From positions 668,482-732,481 of the forward strand of contig NZ_QVFV01000002.1 in the NCBI RefSeq assembly GCF_004212215.1: a DNA stretch of 64,000 nucleotides, given 5' to 3'. The notes below the pieces were generated by a model. The model was not told where the DNA came from and did not search any database. It was given only the letters and a program-made list of their open reading frames with translations. Below, piece by piece: positions 9,106-16,710 of this stretch. The stretch's first letter is position 1. Every line of letters begins with the position of its first letter. Origin of the DNA: Leptolyngbya iicbica LK (GTDB taxonomy: Bacteria > Cyanobacteriota > Cyanobacteriia > Phormidesmidales > Phormidesmidaceae). Both the position numbers and the translations under genes were made by a program.

Positions 9106-9906
9106 ATGGGACGTAATAAACGGTTGATGCTTGGCTTGACAGTCTTTGTCGTTACGGTGACGGTCGGACTGTCGGTTCCTGAATCTGGACGAACAGCGAC
9201 TATTGCTGCTGTCACCGATCCGTTAGTCGAGCAGGGCCTACAGCAGGCTGAACAGGGACAGCTAGAGGCGGCGATCGCCACCTATACTGAGGCGATCGCG
9301 GCTGATGCAGACAATGCTGACGCCTATCTCCATCGCGGCATTGCTTACCATGACCTGGGAGACTATGAGCAAGCTGTTGACGACTTTTCAATGGCCCTTC
9401 AGCTTCGCCCCGACCATGTGGAAACCCTCTATAACCGAGGAGAAGCTTACTCTCACTTAACGAATGCTGAGGCGGCGATCGCTGATTTGAGCCAGGCGAT
9501 CGAGCTTGATCCTGATTTTGTGCAGCCCTACCTGGATCGCAGCATCATTTTGGCGGCGACTGGGCGCTTGCCCCAGGCGTTGAGCGATCTGGATCAGGCG
9601 ATCGCTCTTGCCCCAGAAAATGCTGACGCCTATTACAACCGAGGCAAAGTTCACACCGAACTGGGCAATGCAGAAGCCGCCTTATCAGATTTTGATACTG
9701 CCATTCAGCTAAATCCTGAGCTGGCAGAGGCTTATGGCAATCGCGGGCTTTTGCGCTATCAGCTCGGCAACCCTGAATTGGCCCTGACGGATTTGCAGCA
9801 GGCGGCTGAGCTGTTTGAGGCCCGTGGCGACCAGCAGGGCTATCAGCAGACCCTGTACTTTATCCAGCAGGTGCAGCAGGCGATTGAGAGGGGCGATCGC
9901 TCATAA
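9106..9906 (+). CDS. TPR-repeat protein with signal peptide
   Basis: A 266-residue exported protein. The N-terminal hydrophobic helix (LMLGLTVFVVTVTVGLSV) is a signal peptide or anchor, followed by about five tetratricopeptide repeats with the pattern A-Y-x-x-R-G-x-x-Y-x-x-L-G-x-x-x-x-A. Such proteins act as protein-interaction scaffolds; no enzymatic domain is present. A good ribosome-binding site (GGGAGG) precedes the ATG. The repeats contain several HIP1 octamers (GCGATCGC). Confidence 0.85.
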   Translation: MGRNKRLMLGLTVFVVTVTVGLSVPESGRTATIAAVTDPLVEQGLQQAEQGQLEAAIATYTEAIAADADNADAYLHRGIAYHDLGDYEQAVDDFSMALQLRPDHVETLYNRGEAYSHLTNAEAAIADLSQAIELDPDFVQPYLDRSIILAATGRLPQALSDLDQAIALAPENADAYYNRGKVHTELGNAEAALSDFDTAIQLNPELAEAYGNRGLLRYQLGNPELALTDLQQAAELFEARGDQQGYQQTLYFIQQVQQAIERGDRS

Positions 9907-9918
9907 TCCGCCTTTGAT

Positions 9919-9959
9919 CTGAATAGATCTTCAGGTGGTAATGATTCTCAGTATCATAA
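9919..9959 (+). promoter_or_regulatory. SmtB/ZiaR-type operator upstream of the repressor gene
   Basis: The palindrome CTGAA-TAGATC-TTCAG (9919-9934) fits the TGAA-N6-TTCA core of SmtB-family operators. Twenty-two nt downstream of its centre is a second dyad, ATGAT-N7-ATCAT (9941-9957), which also resembles a degenerate Fur/Zur box. Both lie within 70 nt upstream of the ArsR/SmtB gene at 9986, so autorepression is expected. Confidence 0.65.
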
Positions 9960-9985
9960 GAAGAGATGCTGAGTAACTATCTTCT

Positions 9986-10378
9986 ATGGCCAAGTCTCGT
10001 CCTGCCAAAGCACAACCCACTCAAAACACTAATGCTCCAGCCTGCGAAGAGTCCTTAGTGCATTTGGATAATGTGCGCCAGGTACAGTCTGAGGTGCTGG
10101 CCACTGAGAAAGCTCAGCGCATGGCGGAGTTTTTTAGCGCCCTCTCAGACCCTCATCGGCTAAAGCTCTTGTCAGCGCTGGCTCAGCAAGAGTTGTGCGT
10201 CTGTGACCTAGCTGCTGCTGTAAAAATGGGTGAGTCGGCAGTATCCCATCAACTACGCGTACTTAAATCCCAACGCTTGGTCAAGTACCGCCGCCAGGGT
10301 CGCAATGTGTTCTATAGCTTGGCAGACGGCCATGTTACGGCGATTTATCGAGCAGTTGCTGAGCATCTAGACGAGTAA
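9986..10378 (+). CDS. ArsR/SmtB-family zinc-responsive repressor (ZiaR-like)
   Basis: A 130-residue winged-helix repressor. The recognition helix region is MGESAVSHQLRVLKSQRLV with the wing YRRQGRNVFYSL. Two metal-site signatures are visible: alpha-3 Cys (ELCVCDL) plus a Cys in the N-terminal extension (PACEE), and the alpha-5 site DGHVTAIYRAVAEHLDE, which keeps the Asp/His...His/Glu ligands of SmtB and ZiaR. Having both sites is typical of ZiaR, which releases DNA when zinc binds. A 40-bp piece of this gene (10066-10105) is duplicated at 11932-11971. Likely target: the P-type ATPase at 17175. Confidence 0.88.
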   Translation: MAKSRPAKAQPTQNTNAPACEESLVHLDNVRQVQSEVLATEKAQRMAEFFSALSDPHRLKLLSALAQQELCVCDLAAAVKMGESAVSHQLRVLKSQRLVKYRRQGRNVFYSLADGHVTAIYRAVAEHLDE

Positions 10379-10432
10379 TTGTTGCTTGTGACGAATCGAT
10401 TACTTTCTGAAGGGATACCCCAAACAGCGCAA

Positions 10433-10468
10433 ATTATGAAAGGATTATGAAAGACTTTTCATAATCCT
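10433..10468 (+). promoter_or_regulatory. Direct-repeat plus perfect-palindrome regulatory site
   Basis: Two ATGAAA hexamers (10436-10441 and 10447-10452) lie 11 bp apart, the spacing used by OmpR/PhoB-family regulators. On the other strand this reads TTTCAT-N5-TTTCAT. A third, inverted half (TTTCAT 10457-10462) makes a perfect 12-bp palindrome AGGATTATGAAA (10441-10452), loop GACT, and its complement (10457-10468). It ends 10 nt before the next gene at 10479, so it may act as operator or as a hairpin in the leader. The same TTTCAT-N5-TTTCAT pattern occurs at 23742, 28548 and 28618. Confidence 0.6.
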
Positions 10469-10478
10469 CTTTCCCTCT

Positions 10479-10868
10479 ATGATGCATTTGCGCGTATTCC
10501 TTCAGTCTCTCTGGGGCCGTTTCCCTGTTTTGCAAAAGCTCTTTGGGGTGGGGTGGAAGGTTGTGCTGACAGAAGCACTGATTGAAATCCCGTTTACGAT
10601 TTTAGAATCGTCGTTCCTGATGCGATTTCTATTCGGTGTGACCCTAGGATTGACCCTTTGGCAATACTTCGTTATTGCCGCCGCTTTATATCTGCTGATC
10701 GAGCTGGGGCGGTGGGTATTTTCGCGTTTTGTCAGCCGGTCTAACGACTATCGGTTCTGGAAGCATGAACTGGAAATGTTAGAAATTCTTTTTGATGGGT
10801 TCAAGCAGCTTAGAGGCAGGGCAAAAAATAGGTTCTCAAAGGATCATGGGGAGAATTGGCCAAGGTAA
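10479..10868 (+). CDS. Small membrane protein of unknown function
   Basis: A 129-residue protein I do not recognise. It has a hydrophobic stretch at about 30-55 (EIPFTILESSFLMRFLFGVTL) and a clear transmembrane helix at about 60-85 (YFVIAAALYLLIELGRWVF), followed by a basic, soluble C-terminus of about 40 residues. It lies directly behind the TTTCAT-type regulatory site and may respond to the same regulator as the copper-storage gene. The first two codons are both ATG; either may be the start. Confidence 0.55.
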   Translation: MMHLRVFLQSLWGRFPVLQKLFGVGWKVVLTEALIEIPFTILESSFLMRFLFGVTLGLTLWQYFVIAAALYLLIELGRWVFSRFVSRSNDYRFWKHELEMLEILFDGFKQLRGRAKNRFSKDHGENWPR

Positions 10869-10987
10869 AGTTCTCTGGACTGATGATGGGATACGCAGCT
10901 ATTGTGCGAGTTCGATTTCTTTCAGTGATGCTCCTGGTCTTTCCAGCCTGGAAATGATATTTTCATGCCAGCGAAGGGTAGTAGCTC

Positions 10988-11112
10988 TGGGTTAACCACG
11001 GTAGCCCGCCATCTGAGCCAACATACTGGTGATGAACCTGGTTCAGATCGCAAGCTTGCTAAGTGCCTGATTGGGGCAAAGTAGCCAAACGCTTGTCAGC
11101 GAGACCTTCACT
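10988..11112 (+). ncRNA. yybP-ykoY manganese riboswitch
   Basis: This 5' leader matches the yybP-ykoY consensus in order: GGTAGCCC near the start, GCCAACATACTGG in the middle (compare GUCAACAUACUCG), then GTAGCCAAACGC and GCGAGACCTT at the 3' side (compare GCC-AAA-CG and GCAAGACCUU). The family senses Mn2+ and typically precedes manganese exporters; the next gene, at 11196, is a GDT1-type Mn2+ transporter. A following stem AAGTCCAC / GTGGGCTT (within 11113-11145) may be part of the expression platform. The 327-nt stretch between 10868 and 11196 holds no gene. Confidence 0.82.
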
Positions 11113-11195
11113 AAGTCCACAGGCAAAGTGGGCTTGGTGGGGTCTGCTTAGGCTTCCATCATGTCTGCTCTACCACTACATAACTAGAGCAAGCA

Positions 11196-11820
11196 ATGGA
11201 TTTTTCACCAGGCTTTACGGCAGGGTTACTGCTGATTACTCTCTCAGAACTGGGAGATAAAACCTTCTTTAATTAGTGCCATTTTGGCAATGCGTCACCC
11301 TCGTCGTTGGGTCTTTGCAGGGGTCACGGCGGCGCTGGCGATGATGACGCTTATTTCAGTCTGGATTGGTCAGCTGGTCGCGTTTTTCCCTCAGCACTAC
11401 GTCGGCGCAATCGCGGCGGCTCTGTTTATCGGGTTGGGGCTCAAGCTGCTGTACGCCGCCGTCAAAATGTCTAGGAACGGAGGGCTTGCCCACGAACAGG
11501 CAGATGCCCTCAGCGACGTAGAAGCACGGGAACAAGGCATCAAAATTTGGTCTGTTCGAGCAGTTCTTGTAGAAGCCTTTACCCTTACCTTCTTAGGCGA
11601 ATGGGGCGATCGCACCCAGCTTGCTACCATCACACTGGCGTCTGCCAACCATCCCTATGGCGTGTTTCTAGGTGCTGTTTTAGGACATCTGATTTGCGCT
11701 ACGATCGCCGTTGTCTGCGGCAAGTTTATTGCCGGTCGCATCTCTGAACGACTACTGACGGGCATTAGTGGCGCTTTATTTGTCTGCTTTGGCCTACTTG
11801 AGGTCGTTAAACTCGCCTAG
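11196..11820 (+). pseudogene. TMEM165/GDT1 (UPF0016) Mn2+/Ca2+ transporter, frameshifted
   Basis: Members export Mn2+ (Mnx in Synechocystis) and carry two E-x-G-D-[KR]-[TS] motifs in membrane helices. Both are here: ELGDKT in the first frame (from ATG 11196) and EWGDRT in the second. After FF at about 11268-11270 one extra base shifts the frame into a TAG (11274-11276). Removing one A gives an uninterrupted F-F-I-S-A-I-L-A-M-R junction and a normal protein of about 207 residues with six helices. It is a recent pseudogene or a sequencing error. Translation from an internal start (about 11290) would lose the first motif. Confidence 0.85.
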
Positions 11821-11931
11821 TACAGCGTCAGGCTATGGTGCAATTGGCTACTACCACATCGCTGAATCCTGCTCTGAATAGAAGGCCTGAAATCTTGGTC
11901 ATTGAGACCGTTTAGTCGGTAAGAACGCCAA

Positions 11932-11971
11932 GGATAATGTGCGCCAGGTACAGTCTGAGGTGCTGGCCACT
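11932..11971 (+). repeat. 40-bp exact copy of an arsR internal segment
   Basis: The 40 bases here are identical to 10066-10105 inside the SmtB-type gene (coding for about DNVRQVQSEVLAT), and similarity stops abruptly on both sides. It sits between the GDT1 gene and the cobalamin riboswitch and encodes nothing itself. It marks an illegitimate recombination or the residue of a second repressor copy. Confidence 0.9.
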
Positions 11972-11988
11972 TGCTAATGTTCTATTAC

Positions 11989-12107
11989 CTCATCGGTTCT
12001 AGCGGGGAGCAGCCGCTAGAGGAAACGGGAAAAGTGTAGTGAAAATTTGCCGCTGTCCCGCAGCTGTGAAAGGGAAATTTCCCTCAGTCAGAATGCCCGC
12101 CGATGAG
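11989..12107 (+). ncRNA. Cobalamin (AdoCbl) riboswitch
   Basis: The B12 box CAGTCAGAATGCCCGCC is at 12085-12101. The core GCTGTCCCGCAGCTGTGA lies just upstream (about 12052-12069). Closing stem P1 is perfect over 8 bp: CTCATCGG (11989-11996) with CCGATGAG (12100-12107). It precedes hupE by 32 nt, so B12 sufficiency would shut down expression, most likely by masking translation initiation. B12 riboswitches before hupE are known in cyanobacteria. Confidence 0.92.
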
Positions 12108-12139
12108 CTGCGAGTTCTCTATTCACCTGCGAGGTACAG

Positions 12140-12829
12140 ATGAATTTACGTGTTTTGGCCTTGAGTTTTCTCAAGGCACCTGTGGTGTCTCAAAAACTAA
12201 TTGCTGTCCCTTTAGCAGCGCTGGTGGCAATTCTTTTCGTTGCAACACCTGCTTTGGCTCATCATCCTTTTGGTAGCGAAACTCCGGACAACATAGTGGA
12301 AGCGTTTCTGTCGGGCATGGGCCACCCGGTTATCGGAATTGACCATCTGGCATTTGTAGTAGCTGTTGGCTTGTTAGCCGCTGCAATGGGGGGTGGCCTG
12401 GGCATCCCGATTGCGTTTGTGGTGGCGTCAATCTTGGGAACAGGCATCCATCTGATGAGCATTGATTTGCCCTTGCCAGAGCTGGTGATTTCGGCATCGG
12501 TCCTCTTGTTTGGGGTGTTGCTAGCCATGAAAACACAGCCAGCCAACCCAGTGGTGATGGGGCTAGCAGCGATTGCAGGCATTTTTCACGGCTTTGCCTA
12601 TGGTGAAGCCATTTTTGGGGCCGAGATGGGGCCACTGGTCGCCTACTTGCTGGGCTTTGCAGCGATTCAGCTCGGGATTGCAACAGGCACGTATTGGGCT
12701 GCCAAAACGATACTCGTCAACCGGGTAGAGCCATCTGGCTTGGGACTGCGGTTTGCAGGCTTCGTTATCTGCGGTATGGGCACAACTTTCCTGACGACAA
12801 TGATTGTGGATTCTATTTTCCCTGCTTAG
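12140..12829 (+). CDS. hupE: HupE/UreJ-family cobalt (or nickel) transporter
   Basis: A 229-residue membrane protein. The signal-like N-terminus ends at ALA, followed by HHPFG and the family motif HPVIGIDHLAFVVAVGLLAA, then HGFAYGEA, about six helices in all. HupE/UreJ proteins transport Ni2+ or Co2+. Placement behind a cobalamin riboswitch points to cobalt uptake for B12 synthesis rather than nickel for hydrogenase or urease; no such enzyme genes are nearby. Confidence 0.9.
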   Translation: MNLRVLALSFLKAPVVSQKLIAVPLAALVAILFVATPALAHHPFGSETPDNIVEAFLSGMGHPVIGIDHLAFVVAVGLLAAAMGGGLGIPIAFVVASILGTGIHLMSIDLPLPELVISASVLLFGVLLAMKTQPANPVVMGLAAIAGIFHGFAYGEAIFGAEMGPLVAYLLGFAAIQLGIATGTYWAAKTILVNRVEPSGLGLRFAGFVICGMGTTFLTTMIVDSIFPA

Positions 12830-13132
12830 TCAAAAAATCGGCTCCTTTTTTCCTGCCCCCTTCTAGTTGACCAAACGTCAGGCTCTGAGTCGCGTAGTTG
12901 ATCTGGCTGGTTAATCAGACCATTAGTTTTTGTCTGCGTGGCTATTCCCTTCTGAAGCGGCATTTACACAGGGCGCGTTGATGGGGGTAGGGAAGCTAAT
13001 GACCGTAAGGGTCGCCAGCTGGTGGCCCGCTTTTGATTGGGCTACTTAAGGATAGGCAATTACAAGGGAAAGAGGAACACTAACTCTAGAACATTTCCCT
13101 GGCCTGAATTGCGTCTGTTGTCCGAAAACCCT
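12830..13132. other. Convergent intergenic region without a gene
   Basis: About 300 nt between the 3' ends of hupE and the ICMT-like gene. I see no coding sequence. The only structure noticed is the hairpin at 13009-13034. Confidence 0.6.
13009..13034 (+). terminator. Candidate Rho-independent terminator
   Basis: GGGTCGCCA pairs with TGGTGGCCC (9 bp with two G-U wobbles) around a GC centre, followed by GCTTTTG. It is about 180 nt after the hupE stop. The U-tract is short, so the call is tentative. Confidence 0.4.
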
Positions 13133-13585
13133 CTACAGCCATCGACGTACCGACGCCATGTAGTCAGAGAAGGGAATTCCGAATTTGGTTAGCATTGCTT
13201 GCTCCTCCGGCTTGATCTGAAACTGGGTCAGATACAGAACACAGCCCAGCACCAGCAAAGCAGCCCCTGCATTAGACAGGAAGACAGCCCAACCCATCAG
13301 TCCTAGAACAAACCCGAGATACATGGGATTGCGCGTAAAGCGGTAGGAACCAGTGGAAACGATGGTAGCCGCCGCCGTTGGAACCATCGGGTTGACTGTG
13401 GTTTGATGCTGACGAAAAGCAACTACTCCGGCCAGACTAATCGCGCCGCCCAATAGAGCCAGTGCAACGGCCATGACCAGCCGTCCCGAAACCAGCCAGG
13501 TGAGCCCCGGCAGCAAGCGGGTTACAACCACCATTAGTACAGCAAACACGGCAATTACAGCGACTGGTGGGATTTTAAGTTCCAT
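13133..13585 (-). CDS. Isoprenylcysteine carboxyl methyltransferase-like membrane protein
   Basis: An integral membrane methyltransferase-like protein of about 151 residues (ICMT/PEMT/NnrU superfamily). The C-terminal signature GSYRFTRNPMYLGFVLGL, followed by EEQAMLTKFGIPFSDYMASVRRW, is the SAM-binding region of the family; four helices are predicted. ATG 13585 (MELKIPP) is chosen over upstream codons because the N-terminal extension is not family-like. The natural substrate is unknown; similar proteins are often found near metal transport genes. A 25-bp segment of the gene (13201-13225) recurs at 13749-13773. Confidence 0.78.
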   Translation of the reverse strand: MELKIPPVAVIAVFAVLMVVVTRLLPGLTWLVSGRLVMAVALALLGGAISLAGVVAFRQHQTTVNPMVPTAAATIVSTGSYRFTRNPMYLGFVLGLMGWAVFLSNAGAALLVLGCVLYLTQFQIKPEEQAMLTKFGIPFSDYMASVRRWL

Positions 13586-13748
13586 AGATGACAGCATTCT
13601 AGAAAACTGGGGTCGGTATCTAGGGGCTAGTAAATTAACGAGTTTGCTGAGCCCCGTATATAGCTCCACCAAAAGCAATCACTCGATAACTTAGACGATA
13701 TCAACTCGCACACCGCTATGTGTAGGGCTCTTGCCGTATGCATTTTTC

Positions 13749-13780
13749 GCTCCTCCGGCTTGATCTGAAACTGAGTCAAA
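13749..13780 (+). repeat. Fragment copy of the ICMT-like gene
   Basis: The 25 bases 13749-13773 are identical to 13201-13225 inside the ICMT-like gene, and similarity continues to 13780 with two mismatches. The fragment covers the CPBP gene's stop codon. It looks like the residue of a second ICMT-like gene deleted downstream of the CPBP gene. Confidence 0.85.
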
Positions 13781-14627
13781 TTTCGCCATCTGGCTGTCGT
13801 AATAGTGCTGCTATGACAGACAAAAATACGAATCCCACAGCTCCAGCTAAGGGATTCTGGTTAATTCCGGTGACCCAGTCAGGCACTACCTGGGTGTAGC
13901 TGGCCAAATCACCCACATCCACCAGGTAATATCCCCACACCAGTCCTCCATGCAGACCCATTGCTAGCCCTAACCTGCCTTTAGTGCGCTGGCGAGCCCA
14001 TCCCAGCACCAGTCCTAGCAGCAATAATCCGGGGAAACTCGGCAGCTCCTCCAAAATATCCTGCCAGGGCTTGATGAAATGGAGCGCAGCGTAGACGAGA
14101 CTACTAGCCCACAGCGCCCTTGAAAAGCCCCAGTCGTAGCGCAGCTCATCCAATAACCAGCCTCGAAACACAAGTTCCTCGGCCAGACTGACGCCCAAAC
14201 CAACGAGAAAGCCTTCAAGCAGGATACGCCAGAAGACTAGTGGTACCGCCTGCCACTGCAGCCAGCCCAGCCAGCCTTCTATTCCAAAGAGCAGCCCTAA
14301 GCTCACTACCCCGAGAACAATGCCAGTCAATAGCTCCCGCCAGCTCTGAGTTGATTTAACCAAGCCATGCGCCTGCAAAGGTTTTGAATGGTGGTGTACT
14401 CGTTTCCCCCATATCTGAAGACCCACTACAAAAAGGCCGTACAGCAAAATCAGCGGCATCACACTCAAAGATGTCGTTGTGCCGAGCCATAGATAAAGCG
14501 GGAGCGCGATCGGCAGCCAGACCAGCGCTAAAACCACTAAAAACCCAATCACCCGAATAGGAGCAGAAGAGCTAGAAAGTTGGCTGACTAACCGACGAAA
14601 CTGGTCAACCTGCTTGCTGGGCTTCAT
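13776..14627 (-). CDS. CPBP-family intramembrane metalloprotease
   Basis: A 283-residue polytopic membrane protein (CAAX/Abi family, PF02517). Motif 1 is EELVFRGWLLDEL (about 150-162), motif 2 is the Phe/His stretch YAALHFIKPW (about 180-190) and a third His is in GLHGGLVWGY. Glu and His would bind zinc in the membrane. Functions range from prenyl-protein processing to self-immunity; none can be assigned here. The start overlaps the end of the upstream M23 gene by 23 nt, so the two are probably co-transcribed. The stop codon lies within the duplicated ICMT fragment, so its C-terminus may have been altered. Confidence 0.82.
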   Translation of the reverse strand: MKPSKQVDQFRRLVSQLSSSSAPIRVIGFLVVLALVWLPIALPLYLWLGTTTSLSVMPLILLYGLFVVGLQIWGKRVHHHSKPLQAHGLVKSTQSWRELLTGIVLGVVSLGLLFGIEGWLGWLQWQAVPLVFWRILLEGFLVGLGVSLAEELVFRGWLLDELRYDWGFSRALWASSLVYAALHFIKPWQDILEELPSFPGLLLLGLVLGWARQRTKGRLGLAMGLHGGLVWGYYLVDVGDLASYTQVVPDWVTGINQNPLAGAVGFVFLSVIAALLRQPDGEI

Positions 14628-15225
14628 ACATCGCCCTCAATACCAGACCAGGGTCAACCCATTCACCATTAAATTTCAGCATCCAATGCAGATGCGGCCC
14701 AGTAGTGCGTCCGGTCATGCCCACCCGGCCAAGTCGCTCTCCAGTGGGCAACTCTTGCCCCTGCTCGTAGCGGATGCTTCCATCTGGATCAACCAAATAC
14801 CGCCTGCCGTTGGAGACTTCGACCCAACCGCTCATATGACAGTAGCGATGTTCCCACTGTCCAGATTGAATTACGGCGGACGTGCCGCAGCTCGTATGAT
14901 CAGATACCTCAATCACTTTGCCGCTCCACCAGTTGCGCACATAGCTGCCCTGAGGCGCGGCCATGTCGAGACCGTAGTGAAACTGAGAGCCACCGCCGCC
15001 AGTTGGAGAGGTTCTGTAGCCAAAAGCAGACGTGTAAGCCTGAAAGTTTTCGACTGGAAAAGAAGCTTGTTGCCACAAAGCAATGCTTTCGACTTGAGCG
15101 AAAGCAGGTTTAGATAGTGCTGGCCATCTCAAACCCATTATCAAGGCAATGCCTAAGACTAAGAAAACGCCGCGCCTGATCCAGCACCGACACCAGCGCC
15201 AAGCCAGAAACATCTGCTGATTCAT
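14605..15225 (-). CDS. M23-family metallopeptidase, LytM/LasA type
   Basis: A secreted zinc endopeptidase of about 206 residues. A hydrophobic N-terminal helix (RRGVFLVLGIALIMGLRW) acts as signal or anchor. Catalytic motifs are FHYGLDMAAPQG (first His and Asp), HRYCHMSGW and TGPHLHWML (last H-x-H). Two Cys near the active site (TSCG, RYCH) may form a disulfide. Start ATG 15225 (MNQQMFLAW) is preferred over the upstream in-frame ATG at 15297. Target: peptidoglycan cross-bridges or stem peptides. It is divergent from another M23 gene, with a SmtB-like palindrome between them. Confidence 0.83.
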   Translation of the reverse strand: MNQQMFLAWRWCRCWIRRGVFLVLGIALIMGLRWPALSKPAFAQVESIALWQQASFPVENFQAYTSAFGYRTSPTGGGGSQFHYGLDMAAPQGSYVRNWWSGKVIEVSDHTSCGTSAVIQSGQWEHRYCHMSGWVEVSNGRRYLVDPDGSIRYEQGQELPTGERLGRVGMTGRTTGPHLHWMLKFNGEWVDPGLVLRAMYEAQQAG

Positions 15226-15306
15226 AAGGGTTTCGCTCCACACTCTTGAGGTCAGCAACCAAACTTCTGCCGAATTATGCCTCAAAATTGACGGCACGGT
15301 GTAACG

Positions 15307-15324
15307 CCTGAATAATATTTCAGG
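15307..15324 (+). promoter_or_regulatory. SmtB/ZiaR-type palindrome between divergent M23 genes
   Basis: CCTGAATAATATTTCAGG is a perfect inverted repeat with the TGAA-N6-TTCA core seen before the SmtB-type gene (9919) and the Zn-ATPase (17131). It lies 82 nt from one peptidase start and 107 nt from the other, so it may control both. It is followed by TTTT, but a terminator here would be upstream of both genes. Confidence 0.55.
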
Positions 15325-15430
15325 TTTTCAGTGATCTAACCAGTCTATGAGTTATGGTTCTTATGGACAGCATTGCCTGATCTAAAAAATTGCTAAAGCA
15401 ACCCTGAGATTCCGTATCTAAACATCCGGT

Positions 15431-16678
15431 ATGAAATCAAAGCCACTCTTCAACAAAGCCGACGCTTCTAATCATTTTTCTATGTTCAAACAAGCGTGTT
15501 CACTAGGAAGCCTTGGCCTCTTGAGTGGTGTCGTTCTGACTACTCTGCCTGCCTGGGCTGACGCCGAGATAGAAATCGAGCCTCCAGCTTCAATCGCAGC
15601 CCCAACTTCAACCATACCAGACCTCCCTAACGACCCAGTCGAAGAGATTGGCCCGGTGGAAACCTCTGCAGAAGCGCTCTTACACCCTCAAGTCACTACC
15701 CCCCCAACTGTAGAAGCAAATCTGTCTGAACCTGAGTTCGTAGATGAAGCCTCAACCCCTAGTGCGCCACGCCCGGAGGCTCAAGCACCTGTAGAGTTCA
15801 ATACCAACTTCATTGACCCAACTGACTATAGTCTTGGGGCAACGCCATCGCCTGACAGTCCCTCATTGGTGTTTCTTGAGCGCTCTACAAGCTGTCAATT
15901 TACTGCAGACGGTAGAGAAGTCCTGACGCGTAGCTGTGATGAAACTTTGCAGGCTAGCAATGGAGCATACCCAGCAGCAGATCAGCCATCAGGAGGTCAT
16001 CGGGAGGCTAGAGTTTCCTACGAGTTTGGGACTGATAGAGAAAACGGCACTGCGATCGGCAACTTGACTGTCATTAGCCGTGAGGCTCTGAATGATAAAC
16101 TCCTTCCTCTAAGAGTTTTGAGAAGAGGCGCAGAGGAATTTATATTTCCACTCTCGATCCCAGCCCCGATTACGTCTTTGTTTGGTTGGCGTAACCATCC
16201 TATTTTTCAGGAGCGTCGCTTTCATGCTGGGGTTGACTTAGCCGCTCCCGAAGGCACTCCAGTCCTCGCAGCCAAAGATGGCGAGGTGCTTACTGCTGAG
16301 TATCTGGGGGGATATGGCTTAACTGTGATGCTGCGCCATGAAAATGGCACTCAAGAAACTCGCTATCCTCACCTGTCTCAAATCCTGGTGCGTCCTGGGG
16401 AGCAAATTAAGCAGGGCGAAGTTGTGGGCTTGGTCGGCAGCACTGGCAACTCAACTGGGCCACACCTGCACTTTGAACTCCGTGAATTAACGGCTCAGGG
16501 ATGGGTGCTGATTGATCCAAATGACTTGATGGATTACGCCACGGCTAATTTAGCGGATATGCTGAATAACCCTTTGCAAGCCCTGGGGATTTCTCAAGAG
16601 CCTAATTCACCCGCCTCAGGCATTGGCAAAGGTGAACTAGAGCTACCGTATCGACCAGCTCAGCCAAATGCTAGTTGA
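15431..16678 (+). CDS. M23-family metallopeptidase, exported
   Basis: A 415-residue protein. An N-terminal signal region (about 20-45, ending PAWA) is followed by a Pro/Glu-rich low-complexity segment (about 45-150), a middle domain, and the peptidase domain (about 240-375). Zinc and catalytic residues are in RRFHAGVDLAAPEGTP, HLSQILVRPG and TGPHLHFEL. It is likely a periplasmic cell-wall endopeptidase or an enzymatically active LytM factor. The shared palindrome upstream suggests co-regulation with the divergent M23 gene. Confidence 0.85.
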   Translation: MKSKPLFNKADASNHFSMFKQACSLGSLGLLSGVVLTTLPAWADAEIEIEPPASIAAPTSTIPDLPNDPVEEIGPVETSAEALLHPQVTTPPTVEANLSEPEFVDEASTPSAPRPEAQAPVEFNTNFIDPTDYSLGATPSPDSPSLVFLERSTSCQFTADGREVLTRSCDETLQASNGAYPAADQPSGGHREARVSYEFGTDRENGTAIGNLTVISREALNDKLLPLRVLRRGAEEFIFPLSIPAPITSLFGWRNHPIFQERRFHAGVDLAAPEGTPVLAAKDGEVLTAEYLGGYGLTVMLRHENGTQETRYPHLSQILVRPGEQIKQGEVVGLVGSTGNSTGPHLHFELRELTAQGWVLIDPNDLMDYATANLADMLNNPLQALGISQEPNSPASGIGKGELELPYRPAQPNAS

Positions 16679-16710
16679 GCTTTCTTGATTACCAAAACCA
16701 ATAGCCCTTA

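Noticed and set aside
10792-11260. Short open frames on the plus strand (10792-10995 and 11063-11260)
   Set aside because: They overlap the end of a gene and the Mn riboswitch, have no protein-like composition, and the second is out of frame with the real GDT1 start at 11196.
15307-15328. Terminator reading of the CCTGAA...TTCAGG palindrome with following T run
   Set aside because: It lies upstream of two divergent genes, where a terminator makes little sense, and its core matches the SmtB-type sites elsewhere.
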